This document shows positions 7,939 to 14,056 of a stretch of 59,394 bases of DNA, piece by piece. Origin of the DNA: an uncultured Eubacteriales bacterium (GTDB taxonomy: Bacteria > Bacillota > Clostridia > Christensenellales > Aristaeellaceae); NCBI GenBank assembly GCA_902767565.1, contig CACXHY010000013.1:12175-71568 (forward strand). Direction: 5' to 3'. The notes below the pieces were generated by a model that searched no databases, was not told the origin of the DNA, and saw only the letters and a program-made list of their open reading frames with translations. Made by a program: the position numbers and the translations under genes. Position 1 is the stretch's first letter. Every line of letters starts with the position of its first letter.

Positions 7939-7967
7939 TTGCTTTTTGGCGCCGTCTGATGTATGAT
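7939..7967 (+). promoter_or_regulatory. Promoter of the riboswitch-antiporter transcript
   Basis: TTGCTT (7939-7944), 17-bp spacer, TATGAT (7962-7967). The predicted start point is within a few bases of the first base of the riboswitch aptamer. Confidence 0.75.
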
Positions 7968-7970
7968 CGG

Positions 7971-8058
7971 GGCGGGAATGAGGTCTCCCGCAGCGCTCCG
8001 CTGAAACCGCCTTTCGGGCTGATGACTTCTGCATCCTGTTTGTGATGCGGAAATCATC
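7971..8058 (+). ncRNA. Fluoride riboswitch (crcB motif) with expression platform
   Basis: The aptamer, about 7971-8034, matches the fluoride riboswitch by eye. P1-like arms GGGA/TCTCCC enclose ATGAGG, then come AAACCGCC-loop-GGGCTGATGACTTCTGC, corresponding to the conserved ACCGCC...GGCTGATGACTCCTAC core. The 3' part of the core (8021-8035) can instead pair with 8044-8058 in a 15-bp hairpin with one mismatch and an 8-nt loop, giving mutually exclusive folds. A weak T-rich stretch (CCTTTCT) follows. Whether control is by termination or translation is not clear. By analogy, fluoride binding should turn the downstream antiporter on. Confidence 0.87.
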
Positions 8059-8088
8059 GGCCTTTCTGCATCTGGGGGAGGAACGGTC

Positions 8089-9276
8089 ATGCTGATCAGT
8101 ATCGCGGTCGTCCTGCTTTCCGGTCTCGCGTTCGGGTGGATCTGCAAAAAGGTGCGTGTCCCGGCGCTGTTCGGGATGATCATCGCCGGCATGCTTGCGG
8201 GCCCGCATGCGCTGGACCTGCTGGACGGGAGCCTGCTGTCCGTCTCGGCGGACCTGCGCAGGATCGCCCTCATCATCATCCTGATCCGTGCGGGGCTGAA
8301 ACTGGACCTGGCGGATCTCAGAAAGGTGGGCCGTCCCGCCCTGCTGATGTGCTTCGTGCCCGCGTGCTTCGAGGTGGCCGGGACGGTGCTGCTGGCGCCG
8401 CTCCTTCTGGGCCTGTCGGCTCTGGAGTCCGCGATCCTCGGCGCGGTGATCGCCGCGGTGTCCCCGGCGGTGGTGGTGCCCCGGATGATCCGGCTGATGG
8501 ACGAGCGCCGGGGCACGGGGGAGGGCATCCCCCAGATGATCCTGGCGGGAGCTTCCGCAGACGACGTGTTCGTGATCGTCCTGTTCACCGCCTTCACCGG
8601 GATCGCCCGGGGCGAAAGCCTGTCCGTCCTGCGCTTTGTCAGCGTGCCGGTCTCCGTTCTCACCGGGATCCTGATCGGCGGCGGAGTCGGCTTTGTGCTG
8701 GCGTGCTTCTTTAACAGGGCCCGGGTGACGCCGGTCGTGCGAACGGTGCTCCTGTTCGCGGCCGGCTTCATCCTGAACTGGGCCGAGGGCGCGCAGGATG
8801 TCGTCCCTTTCGCCGGGCTGATCGCCATCATGGCCGCGGGAACGGTCATCAAGCGTCGGGACGGAGAGATGGCGAGGCAGCTTTCGGATGTGTTCGACAA
8901 GCTGTGGGTCCCCGCCGAGATCTTCCTCTTTGTGCTGGTCGGCGCGTCCGTGGCCGCAGGGAGCGTGCGGAGCGCCGGACTCCCATCCGTTCTGCTGGTG
9001 TTCGGAGCGCTGGTCTTCCGGATGGCCGGCGTGCTGCTGAGCGTGGCAGGCACAGGGCTGACATGGAAGGAGACGGCCTTCTGCATGCTCTCTTACACCC
9101 CAAAGGCGACGGTGCAGGCGGCCATCGGCGGGCTTCCGCTGGCCATGGGGCTGGATTGCGGCGGCACCGTGCTCACCGTATCCGTCATCGCCATTCTGAT
9201 AACCGCCCCTCTGGGCGCCTTTGCCATCGACGGCACCTGCAGCCGGTTTCTCAGACAGGAAACGGCAAAGGAATGA
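8089..9276 (+). CDS. Cation/proton antiporter, CPA family, fluoride-regulated
   Basis: A 395-residue polytopic inner-membrane protein with about 11-12 hydrophobic helices. CPA-type features include IIILIRAGLKLDL (about 62-74), SPAVVVP (125-131) and the ASADD segment with D158/D159, the expected ion-binding acidic pair. It exchanges protons for a monovalent cation or, given its control region, may support growth in fluoride by pH or ion adjustment. Cation/proton antiporters are a known gene class under fluoride riboswitches, and no crcB or fluoride-type CLC gene is seen nearby. GGGGGAGG lies 8 nt before the ATG. No terminal regulatory (TrkA) domain is present. Direct fluoride export is possible but not supported by sequence alone. 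Confidence 0.9.
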   Translation: MLISIAVVLLSGLAFGWICKKVRVPALFGMIIAGMLAGPHALDLLDGSLLSVSADLRRIALIIILIRAGLKLDLADLRKVGRPALLMCFVPACFEVAGTVLLAPLLLGLSALESAILGAVIAAVSPAVVVPRMIRLMDERRGTGEGIPQMILAGASADDVFVIVLFTAFTGIARGESLSVLRFVSVPVSVLTGILIGGGVGFVLACFFNRARVTPVVRTVLLFAAGFILNWAEGAQDVVPFAGLIAIMAAGTVIKRRDGEMARQLSDVFDKLWVPAEIFLFVLVGASVAAGSVRSAGLPSVLLVFGALVFRMAGVLLSVAGTGLTWKETAFCMLSYTPKATVQAAIGGLPLAMGLDCGGTVLTVSVIAILITAPLGAFAIDGTCSRFLRQETAKE

Positions 9277-9328
9277 GCACCGGGGAGAATGGCGGATGCA
9301 GGTCGTATATGCCAATAATCAAATCAAT

Positions 9329-9361
9329 ATGACATTGTCATGGCGGCATCCATGGTATAAT
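9329..9361 (+). promoter_or_regulatory. Operator-like palindrome and -10 before the DUF362 gene
   Basis: Perfect palindrome ATGACA-T-TGTCAT (9329-9341), whose right half supplies a -35-like TTGTCA (9335-9340). TATAAT follows at 9356-9361 with a 15-bp spacer. The short spacer and the dyad suggest regulated initiation. The regulator is unknown. Confidence 0.5.
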
Positions 9362-9421
9362 AATGCATACACCGGGATCAATCCCGCCCCGCACGACTTC
9401 GCTCAGGAAGGAGCATGAAAC

Positions 9422-10414
9422 ATGAGTCTGTTCAAGACCGTGACCGACGGCACCCGCTACGTTCCCTACGAGGAGCGCACCGGAAACGAGTCCATCGTGT
9501 ATTTCACCCGCGATCTCAGCCCGGAAGGCCTCATGAAGATCTATGAGCGCGTCAATGCGACGATCGGCGGCAGGGTCGCCATCAAGCTGCATACCGGCGA
9601 GCCCCACGGCCCCAACATCATCCCCAGCGCCTGGGTCAGAAAGTTCATGGAGAAGGAACTGCCCGATGCCGCCATCATCGAGACCAACACCTTCTACGAG
9701 GGTGACCGCTACACCACCGAGCAGCATCGCAGGACCCTGGAGATCAACGGCTGGGCCGACTTTACCACGGTTGACATCACCGATGAGGACGGCACGACCA
9801 TGCTGCCGGTCAGGGGCGGCAAGTGGTTCACTGAGATGAGCGTGGGAAGCCACATGACAAATTACGATTCCCTGGTCGTGCTCACCCATTTCAAAGGTCA
9901 TACCATGGGCGGCTTCGGCGGATCGAACAAGAACCTGGGCATCGGCTGTGCGGACGGACGCATCGGCAAGGGCATGATCCACGCCAAGAACGGCAATGAC
10001 TGGGGCGTCGTCGAGGAAGAGCTGATGGAGAAGATCACCGAGTCCTGCAAGGCGACGGTGGACTTCTTCGGCAGGAACATCACCTTCGTGAACGTTCTGC
10101 GGAACATATCCGTGTCCTGCGACTGCGAGGGCGTGCAGGCCGAACCGGTGGTCACCCCCAACATCGGCATCCTGGCTTCCGTCGACATCGTGGCGGCGGA
10201 TACGGCCTCGGTGGATCTGATCCACGCCCTGTCCGAGGAGCATCGGAAGGCCATGGTCGGGCGCATCAGCAGCCGCCACGGCTACCGCCAGCTGACCTAT
10301 ATGAAGGAGCTGGGCATGGGCAACAACCGCTACATCCTCGTGGACATCGACAACGGGGACCGGCGCATTCTCCCGGCGGACGCCGTGGAGGGCGTCGTCG
10401 ACTTTGAGGGATGA
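9422..10414 (+). CDS. DUF362 domain-containing protein
   Basis: A 330-residue soluble protein of the DUF362 family: IAIKLHTGEPHG-type N-terminus, then HFKGHTMGGFGGSNKNLGIGCADGRIGK in the middle, and the C-terminal DxxSxDLIHAL segment. Many relatives carry a C-terminal 2[4Fe-4S] ferredoxin domain. This one does not and ends soon after the conserved region, so it is the ferredoxin-less form. Its biochemical role is not established. AAGGAG precedes the ATG at 9422. A small Cys-motif redox-type gene follows 52 bp downstream on the same strand, suggesting one transcript. Confidence 0.85.
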   Translation: MSLFKTVTDGTRYVPYEERTGNESIVYFTRDLSPEGLMKIYERVNATIGGRVAIKLHTGEPHGPNIIPSAWVRKFMEKELPDAAIIETNTFYEGDRYTTEQHRRTLEINGWADFTTVDITDEDGTTMLPVRGGKWFTEMSVGSHMTNYDSLVVLTHFKGHTMGGFGGSNKNLGIGCADGRIGKGMIHAKNGNDWGVVEEELMEKITESCKATVDFFGRNITFVNVLRNISVSCDCEGVQAEPVVTPNIGILASVDIVAADTASVDLIHALSEEHRKAMVGRISSRHGYRQLTYMKELGMGNNRYILVDIDNGDRRILPADAVEGVVDFEG

Positions 10415-10466
10415 ACCGAAGCCGGGCGGATCGAACGGCGCGGGAAACGACGCGGGAGGTCACGGC

Positions 10467-10859
10467 ATGGATCATGAGCAGACGGCCAGGGCAAACCACA
10501 GGCGCGGCATGAGCTGCGCGGGTTCGGTCTATCAGGCGTTTTCGGATGTGAATGCCCGCATGACGGCCGCGCCGGTCCCCCGGTCCGAGGGCGGCAAATG
10601 CGGCGCGGTCCTGGCGGCGGAAAAGGTCCTCCGGGAAACCGGCGCCGGGAGTATCGACGAGTTCGAGCGCCGCTTCACCGGGCGCTTCGGATCCCTGAAA
10701 TGCTCGGAGCTGCTGGGAAAACGGCGCGGCGCGTGCAATGATTTCGTCGGCGCGGCATCCGCCATCGCGGAGGAGTTGATAACGTCCAAGCGCGGAAACA
10801 CGCATTCCCGATCGGACGGCCGGACAGGGCGGCGCTCTGCCCGGCTTTTGCTTTCTTGA
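10467..10859 (+). CDS. C_GCAxxG_C_C family protein
   Basis: A 130-residue protein with the spaced cysteines of this putative redox or metal-binding family: SCAGSVYQAF at the N-terminus, GGKCGAVLAAEKVLRETG in the middle, then FGSLKCSELL and GACNDFVGAA. The middle motif is CGAVLA rather than the usual GCA/CGA...G form, so it is a divergent member. The last ~25 residues are basic and Arg/Ser-rich and probably reflect extension past the original end. The start at 10467 follows GGGAGG at a good distance. The family has no proven reaction; genes of this kind often sit near electron-transfer proteins, as here behind DUF362. Confidence 0.75.
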   Translation: MDHEQTARANHRRGMSCAGSVYQAFSDVNARMTAAPVPRSEGGKCGAVLAAEKVLRETGAGSIDEFERRFTGRFGSLKCSELLGKRRGACNDFVGAASAIAEELITSKRGNTHSRSDGRTGRRSARLLLS

Positions 10860-10884
10860 CAAAACCTCGCCTGCGCATTACCAT
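10856..10884 (+). promoter_or_regulatory. Promoter of the macrodomain gene
   Basis: Consensus TTGACA (10856-10861), 17 bp, TACCAT (10879-10884). The -35 overlaps the stop codon of the preceding gene. Confidence 0.75.
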
Positions 10885-10914
10885 GAACGCACAAGCAGGA
10901 TGGGGGGCCGGCAC

Positions 10915-11697
10915 ATGACACATGAAGAACGGCGGATCTGGCTGATCCGGCAATTGCTGAGCGAGGAACCCGGGTACAGCCGGTATCGCGTTCCGGACGA
11001 CGCGCAGGGCCAGAAAGACCTGCTGCGGGCCCTGACGAACGTGCGCCCGCCCAGGCCGATCTCCGAGGAGATCCTGACCGTGCAGGACGAATACCTGACC
11101 GAAGAGAACCGCCGTGCGGGGGTGACCGATGCGGCCGATCTGAAGCCCTGCGGTCTGTCGGAACAGATCTGTCTCTGGCAGGGCGACATCACCACCCTGC
11201 GGGCCGACGCCATCGTGAACGCCGCGAACAGCGGCATGACCGGCTGCTACCAGCCTCTCCACAACTGCATCGACAACATCATCGGTTCGAAAGCCGGGAT
11301 CCGCCTGCGCCTGTGCTGCGGCAGCATCATGCAGCGGCAGGGGCATCCGGAGCCGACCGGGCAGGCGAAGATCACACCCGGCTATAATCTGCCCTGCCGG
11401 TATATCATCCACACCGTCGGCCCGATCGTGGAGGGCCCGCTGACAGAGGAGCACGAGCGCTTGCTGGCATCCTGCTATCGCTCCTGTCTGGAACTGGCGC
11501 AGCGGCACGGGCTGCAGAGCATCGCTTTCTGCTGCATCTCCACGGGCGTGTTCATGTTCCCGAACCGGCGGGCCGCGGAGATCGCGGTGCGGACGGTGAC
11601 GGACTGGCTGCGGGAGACCGGCAGCGGCATCCGCGTGGTGTTCAACGTGTTCAGGGACACGGACAGGGATATCTACGAGGAACTCCTGAAGAAATGA
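10915..11697 (+). CDS. Zinc-containing macrodomain protein-ADP-ribose hydrolase
   Basis: A 260-residue protein. An N-terminal helical extension, with QKDLLRALTNVRPPRPIS and QDEYL, is typical of the zinc-macrodomain class and precedes the macrodomain proper (about 86-255: GDITTLRADAIVNAANSGMTGC). The zinc ligand set is visible as C111, H116 and C118 in GCYQPLHNCID. The loop STGVFMFPNRRAAEIA completes the ADP-ribose site. Family members remove ADP-ribose from proteins, including modifications made by class M sirtuins; a sirtuin of that type lies about 1.3 kb downstream at 13021. The lipoate-ligase and GcvH-like genes of the known operons are absent here. The start at 10915 is preferred because GGGGGG lies 7 nt upstream; 10900 is an alternative. 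Confidence 0.9.
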   Translation: MTHEERRIWLIRQLLSEEPGYSRYRVPDDAQGQKDLLRALTNVRPPRPISEEILTVQDEYLTEENRRAGVTDAADLKPCGLSEQICLWQGDITTLRADAIVNAANSGMTGCYQPLHNCIDNIIGSKAGIRLRLCCGSIMQRQGHPEPTGQAKITPGYNLPCRYIIHTVGPIVEGPLTEEHERLLASCYRSCLELAQRHGLQSIAFCCISTGVFMFPNRRAAEIAVRTVTDWLRETGSGIRVVFNVFRDTDRDIYEELLKK

Positions 11698-11761
11698 AAA
11701 CGGCCCGCTTCCCCGTGCCCGGGGGAGGGGCCGCCAAAGAGAGCGCCCGGCAGGAAGGGCC

Positions 11762-12364
11762 TCAGTCCCACGCTTCCACCCTGAGATCCCGGAACAGGCC
11801 GTCCGTGCCGATGTCCACGTACAGGCCGACGCTGCCGCGGGCGTCCGGGCCGTGCTTGAAGCCGCTGACCTCCAGCACCGTGACCCCGTCCACATAGAAC
11901 ACGCCGCTGTCATCCCGGATCTCCGCGCGGATATGGCTCCACTCGTTCAGGGCGATGGTGTCCGACCGTCCCTCATATTTCGTGATGCCGAACTCCCGAA
12001 AGTAGGAGAAGGTGTAGCCGGGATAGGAGAAGTACTGGCAGCCGTGGGCTTTGCGGACCGGATCCGCGCAGTCACGGCCGTTGGTCGGGCGGATGTAGAA
12101 GGACTCGAACTCGCTGTCGTCCGCGCTTGTGCGGAAGACGATGCCGATGAAGCCCCGGGCGTAATCGGGCGCGTCGGGCAGCAGCTTTCCGCACACGTCC
12201 ACCTCGATCACGCCGTTATGGAAGTCTGTATGCTTTGCCTTCAGGTAGGTGTTCTCGTCGGGCAGCTCCTTGTCGGTCTTGCGCACGCGCGCGATGCCGT
12301 CTCCCGGAAAGGAGGCCTGCGTGTGTACGGCTTCGAAGTTTTCGGCGGCGAGGATGATATCCAT
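11762..12364 (-). CDS. Concanavalin A-like (LamG/DUF1080-like) domain protein
   Basis: A 200-residue, single-domain, all-beta protein without signal peptide. Spaced patterns GVIEVDVCGK, ARGFIGIVFR, FESFYIRP, LNEWSHIRAEI, VFYVDG and RGSVGLYVDIGTDGLF are those of the concanavalin A-like lectin/glucanase jelly roll found in LamG and DUF1080-type sugar-binding or glycosidase-associated proteins. It may bind or hydrolyse a glycoconjugate in the cytoplasm, but no catalytic residues can be assigned. It is transcribed against its neighbours, separating the macrodomain gene from the sirtuin, from its own promoter at 12433-12461. Confidence 0.7.
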   Translation of the reverse strand: MDIILAAENFEAVHTQASFPGDGIARVRKTDKELPDENTYLKAKHTDFHNGVIEVDVCGKLLPDAPDYARGFIGIVFRTSADDSEFESFYIRPTNGRDCADPVRKAHGCQYFSYPGYTFSYFREFGITKYEGRSDTIALNEWSHIRAEIRDDSGVFYVDGVTVLEVSGFKHGPDARGSVGLYVDIGTDGLFRDLRVEAWD

Positions 12365-12432
12365 ACTGATCCTTCCTTTCTGTACCGGGGCTCTGTTCGG
12401 CGCCGCGGCGGGCGCCGGCTCCCGATGAACCG

Positions 12433-12461
12433 ATTATACAGCGGAAGGCCGGGCCGCGCAA
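12433..12461 (-). promoter_or_regulatory. Promoter of the ConA-like gene
   Basis: Minus-strand TTGCGC (complement of 12456-12461), 17 bp, TATAAT (complement of 12433-12438), about 65 bp before the start codon. Confidence 0.7.
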
Positions 12462-12496
12462 GCACGCACCTTTTTGTTACCGGAGCGGCGGGGCGG

Positions 12497-12524
12497 TTAC
12501 CCGGCGGTAAGCAGGTAATAAAAT
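12497..12524 (+). promoter_or_regulatory. Dyad TTACC-N4-GGTAA and -10 before the 112-residue orphan gene
   Basis: A perfect inverted repeat (12497-12510) with additional half-sites GTTACC near 12476 and GGTAA at 12514-12518. It occupies the -35 position of a promoter whose -10 is TAAAAT (12519-12524). The cluster of half-sites suggests cooperative operator binding. The regulator is unknown. Confidence 0.45.
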
Positions 12525-12613
12525 AGTGCGTACTTGTTTTTGCCACCGCCGCACGCTAAGATGTGGATGTCGGCGGAAGAACCGGCAAAAACCCCGCAAA
12601 GGAGATCTTCATC

Positions 12614-12952
12614 ATGACTGAAAACAGGAACTGGGCTTACGGCGTCACTCTTCCCGGCCTTGGCACCATCTGGTACGGCCGCGCTTACTTCGACCGTGAG
12701 GGCATCGTGGATCCCGTGACCACCGCGCCCTATGCCAAAGAAGAGATCGCCGCCATCGTGAACGGCGCCGCCGAAGACGCCGAGGGCTACACCTTCGATC
12801 TGCCTGCCGGCGCCGTGCTGGGCATGAACGGCTTCTGGTATGACGCGGCCGGTGCCGCGGCCATCACCGGCCACGCCGATCCCTTGGCCCAGAGCGCGGA
12901 GGGCGTCTTCACCGCCGCCGACGGCACCGTGGTCGCCGGCCCCATCGCGTAA
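12614..12952 (+). CDS. Small protein of unknown function preceding the sirtuin
   Basis: A 112-residue acidic protein rich in Gly, Ala and aromatics, without signal peptide, membrane segment or cysteines. I recognise no family. Features are an N-terminal WAYGVTLPGLGTIWYGRAYFD segment, a central helix PYAKEEIAAIVNGAAEDAEG, and NGFWYDAAGAAAITGHADPL. The sirtuin gene starts 68 bp downstream on the same strand with its own AGGAGG, so both are probably one transcript; the orphan could be a substrate, adaptor or partner of the sirtuin. That is inference from position only. The start at 12614 follows AAAGGAG at a suitable distance. Confidence 0.7.
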   Translation: MTENRNWAYGVTLPGLGTIWYGRAYFDREGIVDPVTTAPYAKEEIAAIVNGAAEDAEGYTFDLPAGAVLGMNGFWYDAAGAAAITGHADPLAQSAEGVFTAADGTVVAGPIA

Positions 12953-13020
12953 ACCAAAGATTCCCCGCCGGACCCCGGCGAAGCGCTTTGCCGGGGTCCC
13001 GCCCGTCTCAGGAGGACACC

Positions 13021-13905
13021 ATGGAAGCAGGGATACAGCAGCTCAAAGACAAGATCCGGCAGGCCGATGCCGTGATGATCGGCGCGGGAGCCGGGCTCTC
13101 CACGGCAGCGGGCTTCGTCTACACCGGGGAGCGTTTTGAGAAGTACTTCGGGGATTTCGGCCGGAAGTACGGCTTTCGGGACATGTACTCGGGCGGCTTT
13201 TATCCCTTCAAAACGCCGGAGGAGCACTGGGCCTACTGGAGCCGCTACATCTGGATCAACCGGTACACGGACGCCCCGAAGAGCACCTACACGGACCTGC
13301 TCCGGCTGGTGGAGGGCAAGGACTGTTTCGTGCTGACCACCAACGTGGATCACTGCTTCCAGAAGGCCGGCTTCGACAAGCGCCGCCTGTTCTATACCCA
13401 GGGGGACTACGGCCTGTTCCAGTGTACGAAGCCCTGCTGCAAAAAGACCTGGGACAACATGGACATCGTGCGGGAGATGGTGCTGTCCCAGGGCTTTGCC
13501 ATCGGCGATGGCAACGAACTGATCCCGCCGGAGGGCGGGTCGCCCGCCATGGCCGTGCCGGCCGGGCTGGTCCCGAAATGCCCCAACTGCGGCAGGCCCG
13601 TGACCATGAACCTGCGCTCCGACGACAAGTTCGTGGAGGATGAGGGCTGGCAGCGGGCGGCGGCGGCATACGAGGCCTGGGTGACCGCCCACCGGGGCAA
13701 GCGCGTGGTGTTCCTGGAGATCGGCGTGGGATTCAACACCCCGGGCATCATCAAATACGGCTTCTGGCAGGAGGTCTGGCAGAACCCGGAGGCGACTTAC
13801 GCCTGCCTGAACATGGAGGAACTCCCCGTGCCCGATGCGATCAAGGCGCGTTCGATCGTCATCGGCGGCGACTCCCACCGTGCGATCCGGGAGATGGTTT
13901 CCTGA
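13021..13905 (+). CDS. Class M-type sirtuin (Sir2 family), putative protein ADP-ribosyltransferase
   Basis: A 294-residue Sir2-family NAD-dependent enzyme. The NAD-binding GAGAGLSTAAG (21-31) and TTNVDHCFQKAG (106-117) are intact. The position of the usual catalytic histidine reads YTQGDYG, with Q127 in place of His. That His-to-Gln change is characteristic of class M sirtuins (SirTM), which ADP-ribosylate proteins rather than deacylate them. Zinc-ribbon cysteines are C135, C139 or C140, and CPNC near residue 191. In described systems SirTM is co-encoded with a zinc macrodomain, a GcvH-like carrier and a lipoate ligase; here only the macrodomain (10915) is near. AGGAGG lies directly upstream. 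The target may be the adjacent 112-residue protein or something encoded elsewhere. Confidence 0.88.
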   Translation: MEAGIQQLKDKIRQADAVMIGAGAGLSTAAGFVYTGERFEKYFGDFGRKYGFRDMYSGGFYPFKTPEEHWAYWSRYIWINRYTDAPKSTYTDLLRLVEGKDCFVLTTNVDHCFQKAGFDKRRLFYTQGDYGLFQCTKPCCKKTWDNMDIVREMVLSQGFAIGDGNELIPPEGGSPAMAVPAGLVPKCPNCGRPVTMNLRSDDKFVEDEGWQRAAAAYEAWVTAHRGKRVVFLEIGVGFNTPGIIKYGFWQEVWQNPEATYACLNMEELPVPDAIKARSIVIGGDSHRAIREMVS

Positions 13906-13966
13906 GCGTCTGTGCGGATGCGGGACCGGCGGGCGGCCGCCGCGCCACGCGCATTTCTCCATGAAG

Positions 13967-14025
13967 AAACCGGGGCCGTGCAGCCCGGTATCCGAAGATA
14001 CCGCAGCGCGCACGGCCCCGGTTTT
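13967..14025. terminator. Bidirectional nested-hairpin terminator
   Basis: Outer stem AAACCGGGGCCGTGC pairs with GCACGGCCCCGGTTT. An inner hairpin GGTATC-CGAA-GATACC lies inside. The plus strand ends in TTTT after the sirtuin gene, and the minus strand ends in TTTC after the clostripain-family gene. Confidence 0.8.
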
Positions 14026-14056
14026 CACATGCCCGGATCCTCCGGGCGGGCAGGGA

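Noticed and set aside
6639-9086. An 815-codon minus-strand frame merging the zinc-ribbon membrane protein with the region opposite the antiporter
   Set aside because: The upstream part is antisense to the antiporter; GGAGG and the zinc-ribbon domain place the start at 7763.
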